Source: UBA4416 sp044357775 (GTDB lineage: Bacteria; Bacteroidota; Bacteroidia; B-17B0; Aurantibacillaceae). Taken from it: a DNA stretch of 10,806 nucleotides. A model generated the notes under the pieces. It was not told the DNA's origin, did not search any database, and worked only from the letters and a program-made list of their open reading frames with translations. The DNA is taken from positions 1-10,806 of the forward strand of contig JBIKOX010000099.1 of assembly GCA_044357775.1 (NCBI GenBank), written 5' to 3'. Positions 7,446 through 10,806 of the stretch are shown piece by piece. The translations under genes and the position numbers were made by a program. Each line of letters begins with the position of its first letter. Position 1 is the stretch's first letter.

Positions 7446-7823
7446 ATGTCAAGTTTTTATAAGGATAAAATATTTTCAGTTAAAGTAATAGATGATTCCT
7501 ATTACGAGATAAGGATATTTGAAAATAATGATTTTACTGTGGACGATTTAAAAAAATTAGTAGAGGCGCAAAAAAACAATGGCGGCTTGGTATTACCAAT
7601 TTTAATTATTTGCGAAAAAAATGCATTCGCGGATATTATTTTACTGTCCAAGTTAAGTCAAAATGTAAATAGTCCCTATTCTAAAGCAGATGCTTTTGTA
7701 CTAAATACTCTAGCGCAAAAAATATTAGCTAAATTTTATGTTAAAATAAATATTCCAGAAAGACCTACTAATTTTTTTGATAATGCGAATGACGCTTTAA
7801 TTTGGTTAAAACAATATATGTAA
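7446..7823 (+). CDS. Small STAS/SpoIIAA-like protein of unknown function
   Basis: The 125-residue soluble protein has no signal peptide. Its predicted order is two beta-strands (9-14, 20-26), a helix (32-43), a hydrophobic strand (VLPILIICE, 49-57), a helix (60-72), a second strand/helix unit around SKADAFVLNTLAQKILAKFY (79-98), then FFDNANDALIWLKQY at the C-terminus. The Ala-Asp-Ala-Phe segment and the ending with F...A..WL resemble small STAS-like proteins common in Bacteroidota. The family assignment is a recollection, not a search result. It sits 24 nt after pruA and 13 nt before the barrel gene, so it is probably co-transcribed. A regulatory or binding role is plausible but unproven. I see no kinase or phosphatase partner and no obvious phosphorylatable serine motif of the SpoIIAA type. 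Confidence 0.7.
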   Translation: MSSFYKDKIFSVKVIDDSYYEIRIFENNDFTVDDLKKLVEAQKNNGGLVLPILIICEKNAFADIILLSKLSQNVNSPYSKADAFVLNTLAQKILAKFYVKINIPERPTNFFDNANDALIWLKQYM

Positions 7824-7836
7824 ATTCAATTATTAC

Positions 7837-8502
7837 TTGAAAAATTTTCTAACTATTTTTCTTTTATTACCTACTTTGTTTTTTGGACAAGTATCTTCTT
7901 CTGTAAATAAAACAAACAGACATATATTTAATATTTTACTTACGGCTGGCGTTACTCCAGCTCAAGTGCATGGTGATGCTTATAGCGGGTTCAAAAAACT
8001 TGGAGCTACAGGTGGTATCGGAATTGAATCTGTTTTTACGGAAAAGGCAAGTATGAATTTATCATTTCTCTTCATACAAAAAGGCGCGCAAAAAAATCAA
8101 AATCTTATAAAAGGAGATTTAACTGCTTATTTTCTAAATTTAAATTATCTTGAGGTACCAATTTTAGTAACCTATACTCAAAAAAAGTTTTTATTTGATG
8201 TTGGTCTTTCAGCAGCATACTTAATTAATTATTATGAGGCAGATCAAAATATGAATTACACAGGAATTTTTCCATTTCAAAAATTTGATTATTCGGTAAA
8301 AATAGGATTGGGATATAATATCAGTCCAAAATGGTTTGTTAATTTTAGAAGTAGTAATTCGTTTATTACCAATCGTCCTAATAGAATAAAACAAGCCATT
8401 TATTACAACAATATCATTGCTCGAACGTTTAACAAAGGGTATTATAATAATATTTTAGAATTTACTTTAGGGTACAGAATTAGAGCCAGCAAAAAAAATT
8501 GA
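7837..8502 (+). CDS. PorT-like outer-membrane beta-barrel protein, TTG start
   Basis: The 221-residue protein begins with the signal peptide MKNFLTIFLLLPTLFFGQ (1-18), with cleavage expected after Gln18. A barrel of alternating strands follows, including LLTAGVTPAQVHGD (34-47), GGIGIESVFTE (59-69), ASMNLSFLFIQKG (71-83), LNYLEVPILVTY (102-113), FLFDVGLSAAYLINYYE (118-134), VKIGLGYNISPKWFVNFR (154-171) and ILEFTLGYRI (206-215). The LNYLEVPIL segment and overall plan match the PorT/outer-membrane beta-barrel family of Bacteroidota. The start is TTG. It is the only codon that keeps the whole signal peptide, and the next in-frame ATG is near residue 73, inside the barrel. It follows the STAS-like gene by 13 nt and overlaps ubiX by 4 nt. 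Its role is unknown, and an actual T9SS function is not implied. Confidence 0.8.
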   Translation: MKNFLTIFLLLPTLFFGQVSSSVNKTNRHIFNILLTAGVTPAQVHGDAYSGFKKLGATGGIGIESVFTEKASMNLSFLFIQKGAQKNQNLIKGDLTAYFLNLNYLEVPILVTYTQKKFLFDVGLSAAYLINYYEADQNMNYTGIFPFQKFDYSVKIGLGYNISPKWFVNFRSSNSFITNRPNRIKQAIYYNNIIARTFNKGYYNNILEFTLGYRIRASKKN

Positions 8503-9068
8503 ATAAATCATACAAAATAATTGTAGCCATAACGGGCGCTAGTGGAAGCATTTACGCTAAAGTGTTATTAGATAAATTATCTAAATTATCATCACAAATA
8601 GAACAAGTTGGAATTGTAATGAGCGATAATGCCAAAGATGTTTGGAAAACAGAATTGGGTAACGAAGACTATAAAAACTATCCTCAATTTACATTTTACG
8701 ATAAAACTAATTTCTATGCTCCCTTTGCTTCAGGTTCTGCAAAATATAATACAATGATTGTTTGCCCTTGTAGTATGGGAACAATGGCTCGCATAGCTTC
8801 AGGTATTAGCAACGATTTAACTACAAGAGCTGCAGATGTAATTTTAAAAGAAAGGCGAAAATTAATTTTACTAATTAGAGATACGCCTTATAGTTTAATC
8901 CATATCAACAATATGCAAGTTATTACGCAAACTGGCGGTATTATTTGCCCGGCATCTCCGTCGTTTTATAGTAACCCTAAAACTTTTGAAGAATTAGCGG
9001 CTACCGTTGTTGATAGAGTTTTAGATTTAGCAGGATTAGAAATTAATAGTTTTCGTTGGGCTGAATAA
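8499..9068 (+). CDS. ubiX: UbiX flavin prenyltransferase, TTG start
   Basis: UbiX joins dimethylallyl phosphate to reduced FMN to make prenylated FMN, the cofactor of UbiD-family decarboxylases. The 189-residue length is normal. Motifs are ITGASGSIYAKVLL (11-24) for flavin phosphate binding, CPCSMGTMARIASGISNDL (89-107), RAADVILKERR (110-120), RDTPYSLIHINNM (127-139) and ICPASPSFYSNP (149-160), all in UbiX order. Glu52 lies where the catalytic Glu near residue 49 of the Pseudomonas enzyme is expected. The Arg-Asp pair at 127-128 has Asp where I recall Glu140. The TTG start overlaps the barrel stop as TTGA (8499-8502). The next downstream ATG would remove the flavin motif, so TTG is strongly preferred. 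No ubiD is in the window. In a phylum that mostly uses menaquinone, the client decarboxylase may be in menaquinone or aromatic-acid metabolism (inference). Confidence 0.92.
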   Translation: MNKSYKIIVAITGASGSIYAKVLLDKLSKLSSQIEQVGIVMSDNAKDVWKTELGNEDYKNYPQFTFYDKTNFYAPFASGSAKYNTMIVCPCSMGTMARIASGISNDLTTRAADVILKERRKLILLIRDTPYSLIHINNMQVITQTGGIICPASPSFYSNPKTFEELAATVVDRVLDLAGLEINSFRWAE

Positions 9069-9069
9069 C

Positions 9070-10245
9070 CTATTCTTTCAGCAGTTCGCGGCTAATTACT
9101 AATTTTTGAATTTCGCTAGTTCCTTCGCCAATAGTACATAATTTACTATCGCGGTAATATTTTTCAGCAGGAAAATCTTTAGTAAAACCGTAACCACCAA
9201 ATATTTGAACAGCTTCGTTTGCGTTTCTAACACATACTTCAGAAGCATAATATTTTGCAAAAGCACCTTCTTTAGTCATTTTTTGATGACGGTTTTTTAA
9301 ATCGGCTGCTTTAAACGTTAATAATTCAGCGGCCTCTAATTCAGTTGCCATATCAGCTAATTTAAAACTGATAGCTTGAAAATGAGCAATTGGTTTGCCA
9401 AATTGTTCGCGTTCTTTAGCGTATTTAATTGAACACTCATAAGCTCCGCGAGCAATACCACAACTTAATGCAGCAATTGAAATACGGCCGCCATCTAATA
9501 CTTTCATGGCTTGAATAAAGCCGTCACCTTCTTTACCCATCATTTGATCTTTGTGAACTCTGCAGTTATCAAAAATTAATTCAGCAGTTTCGCTGGCACG
9601 CATTCCTAGTTTATTTTCTTTTTTACCAGACTTAAATCCTGGCGTTCCTTTTTCAATAATAAATGCACTCATACCATGGCTATCGCCTTTTTCGCCAGTA
9701 CGAACTATAACAACAGCTACGTTACCTGTAATAGCGTGTGTAATAAAGTTTTTAGAACCATTCAGTATGTAATAGTCGCCATCTTTAATTGCGGTAGTTG
9801 CCATTCCACCAGCATCAGAACCAGTACCTGTTTCTGTTAAGCCCCAAGCGCCAATCCATTCGGCTGTTGCTAATTTTGGTAAATACTTTTTCTTTTGTTC
9901 TTCGTTTCCAAAAGCTAAAATATGACCTGTGCATAACGAATTATGAGCAGCCATTGATAAACCAATAGAACCACATATTTTACTTAATTCAATAATAGCT
10001 GTAACGTATTCGGTGTATGATAATCCAGACCCACCATACTCTTCAGGAACTAAAACTCCCATTAAGCCTAAGTCGCCAAGTTTTTTAAATACTTCTACCG
10101 GGAAGATTTGAGATTCATCCCATTCCATCATTTGTGGGTAGATATTTTCTTTACCAAATTTGCGAATCATATCCGCAATAGCGTTTTGATTTTCATTTAA
10201 TTGGAAATTCATTCCAATAGTGTTTTCTAATACTGTGCTAGACAT
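9070..10245 (-). CDS. Acyl-CoA dehydrogenase, short-chain (butyryl-CoA) type
   Basis: This FAD enzyme catalyses alpha,beta-dehydrogenation of acyl-CoA and passes electrons to electron-transfer flavoprotein. At 391 residues it is full length. The N-terminal helical domain spans about 12-130. The middle beta domain carries LTETGTGSDAGG (136-147) and GSKNFITHAITG (163-174). The C-terminal helical domain has EREQFGKPI (278-286), QIFGGYGFTKDFPAEKYYRD (347-366) and IGEGTSEIQ (372-380). Glu374 is the catalytic base at the position used by short- and medium-chain enzymes, not the alternative site of isovaleryl-CoA dehydrogenase. The exact substrate is unresolved. The start at 10245 overlaps apt by 19 nt. 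An ATG at 10212 gives MNFQLNENQ, closer to the family's usual beginning and with no overlap, so the true start is uncertain. Its stop is one base from that of convergent ubiX. It is probably transcribed with apt. Confidence 0.92.
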   Translation of the reverse strand: MSSTVLENTIGMNFQLNENQNAIADMIRKFGKENIYPQMMEWDESQIFPVEVFKKLGDLGLMGVLVPEEYGGSGLSYTEYVTAIIELSKICGSIGLSMAAHNSLCTGHILAFGNEEQKKKYLPKLATAEWIGAWGLTETGTGSDAGGMATTAIKDGDYYILNGSKNFITHAITGNVAVVIVRTGEKGDSHGMSAFIIEKGTPGFKSGKKENKLGMRASETAELIFDNCRVHKDQMMGKEGDGFIQAMKVLDGGRISIAALSCGIARGAYECSIKYAKEREQFGKPIAHFQAISFKLADMATELEAAELLTFKAADLKNRHQKMTKEGAFAKYYASEVCVRNANEAVQIFGGYGFTKDFPAEKYYRDSKLCTIGEGTSEIQKLVISRELLKE

Positions 10246-10754
10246 ATTATATTGTTTGAGTGTTTATTTAATTTTTCTTTTCCGTTTAAAAATTCTAATC
10301 CAATTACAAAGCTAAAGCCACAAACATTAGCTCCTTGTTGTTCTATTAAATGTGCTGCAGATTCAGCTGTGCCTCCTGTAGCTAACAAATCGTCATGTAT
10401 TAATACATTCCAATCCTTTTTTAAGCTATCGGCATGCATTTCAATTTTGGCAGTACCATATTCTAAGGCATATTCATAGCTTATTGTTTTGTAAGGAAGT
10501 TTACCTGCTTTTCTAACCAAAATAAATGGTAAATTTAATTTATTGGCAAGTAATAATCCAAATAAAAATCCTCTGCTTTCAATGCCAACTATTGCATCTG
10601 GTTTAACTGAAATATGATCAATAAAACCATCAACTATTTCATTACAAAGTGCCTGATTTTCAAAAATAGGGGTAATGTCTTTAAATAGTATTCCTGGTTT
10701 TGGAAAGTCCGGAACATCTCTAATAGCTGCCTTTATGTTGCTTTCTAGGGTCAT
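10227..10754 (-). CDS. apt: Adenine phosphoribosyltransferase
   Basis: The enzyme makes AMP from adenine and PRPP in purine salvage. With the start at 10754 it has 175 residues, the usual length. It shows the N-terminal DVPDFPKPGILFKDITPIF (13-31), GIESRGFLFG (57-66), the flexible-loop RKAGKLPYKT (81-90) and the PRPP-binding motif VLIHDDLLATGGTA (117-130, with Asp121-Asp122). All are typical of apt; the His at 120 where Val is common is minor. A start at 10802 would add 16 residues unlike the family and would lie upstream of the -7 box at 10769-10776, so 10754 is preferred. Its 3' end overlaps the acyl-CoA dehydrogenase frame if that gene starts at 10245. Confidence 0.95.
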   Translation of the reverse strand: MTLESNIKAAIRDVPDFPKPGILFKDITPIFENQALCNEIVDGFIDHISVKPDAIVGIESRGFLFGLLLANKLNLPFILVRKAGKLPYKTISYEYALEYGTAKIEMHADSLKKDWNVLIHDDLLATGGTAESAAHLIEQQGANVCGFSFVIGLEFLNGKEKLNKHSNNIICLAQY

Positions 10755-10768
10755 GTTTAAATTCACGA

Positions 10769-10776
10769 CAAACTTA
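10769..10776 (-). promoter_or_regulatory. -7 promoter box for apt
   Basis: The minus strand reads TAAGTTTG, an exact TAnnTTTG match, 14 nt before the ATG at 10754. A TTTG at 10800-10803 (minus strand) lies 23 nt upstream, at the upper end of the usual spacing for a -33 element. It would drive apt and probably the downstream acyl-CoA dehydrogenase. Confidence 0.6.
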
Positions 10777-10806
10777 ATGAATTTTTGTTTAAAAAAAGAC
10801 AAATAA

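Noticed and set aside
10252..10479. Plus-strand frame opposite apt
   Set aside because: It is antisense to the PRPP-binding motif of apt and has no recognisable features of its own.
10755..10802. Sixteen-residue N-terminal extension of apt
   Set aside because: It lies over the -7 box at 10769-10776 and is not family-like.
1..10806. Defence island or mobile element
   Set aside because: All genes are core metabolic, translation or envelope types in intact frames; I saw no nuclease, recombinase, toxin-antitoxin pair or terminal repeats.

Overview
The window looks like a piece of a Bacteroidota chromosome, probably from a flavobacterium-like relative. The DNA is AT-rich and start codons lack clear Shine-Dalgarno sequences. 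Several genes have TAnnTTTG-type -7 boxes. Secreted proteins carry signal peptides ending in AQ or GQ, as is usual in this phylum. The gene content is mostly core metabolism plus cell-envelope proteins. I see no integrase, transposase, phage gene, tRNA, rRNA or CRISPR array.

Layout: positions 87-3863 hold three minus-strand envelope genes. In transcription order these are a secreted conserved protein of unknown function, a four-module OmpA-family protein (TPR, beta-propeller, carboxypeptidase-regulatory-like domain, OmpA C-terminal domain) resembling the type IX secretion component PorE, and a small outer-membrane beta-barrel. Upstream of them, also on the minus strand, is an ABC-F translation-type ATPase followed by its own hairpin terminator. 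A 203-bp divergent intergenic region (5587-5789) separates it from a plus-strand cluster and contains two opposed arrays of a 7-bp repeat.

The plus-strand cluster (5790-9068) is 1-pyrroline-5-carboxylate dehydrogenase, a small STAS-like protein, a PorT-like beta-barrel and the flavin prenyltransferase UbiX. Gaps are 24 and 13 nt, then a 4-nt overlap, so this is probably one transcript. The barrel and UbiX both appear to start with TTG. The cluster meets, tail to tail with one base between stop codons, a minus-strand pair: apt (adenine salvage) followed by a short-chain-type acyl-CoA dehydrogenase. A perfect -7 box lies just before apt.

Functionally the genes are a mixture: proline catabolism, acyl-CoA oxidation, purine salvage, prenylated-flavin supply, translation and envelope maintenance. 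I do not see a clear novel multi-gene system. The most interesting points are the ABC-F protein, in which the second Walker A and the first signature motif are both degenerate and belong to the same composite ATP site, the opposed heptamer arrays in the divergent promoter region, and the PorE-like protein next to a small barrel.
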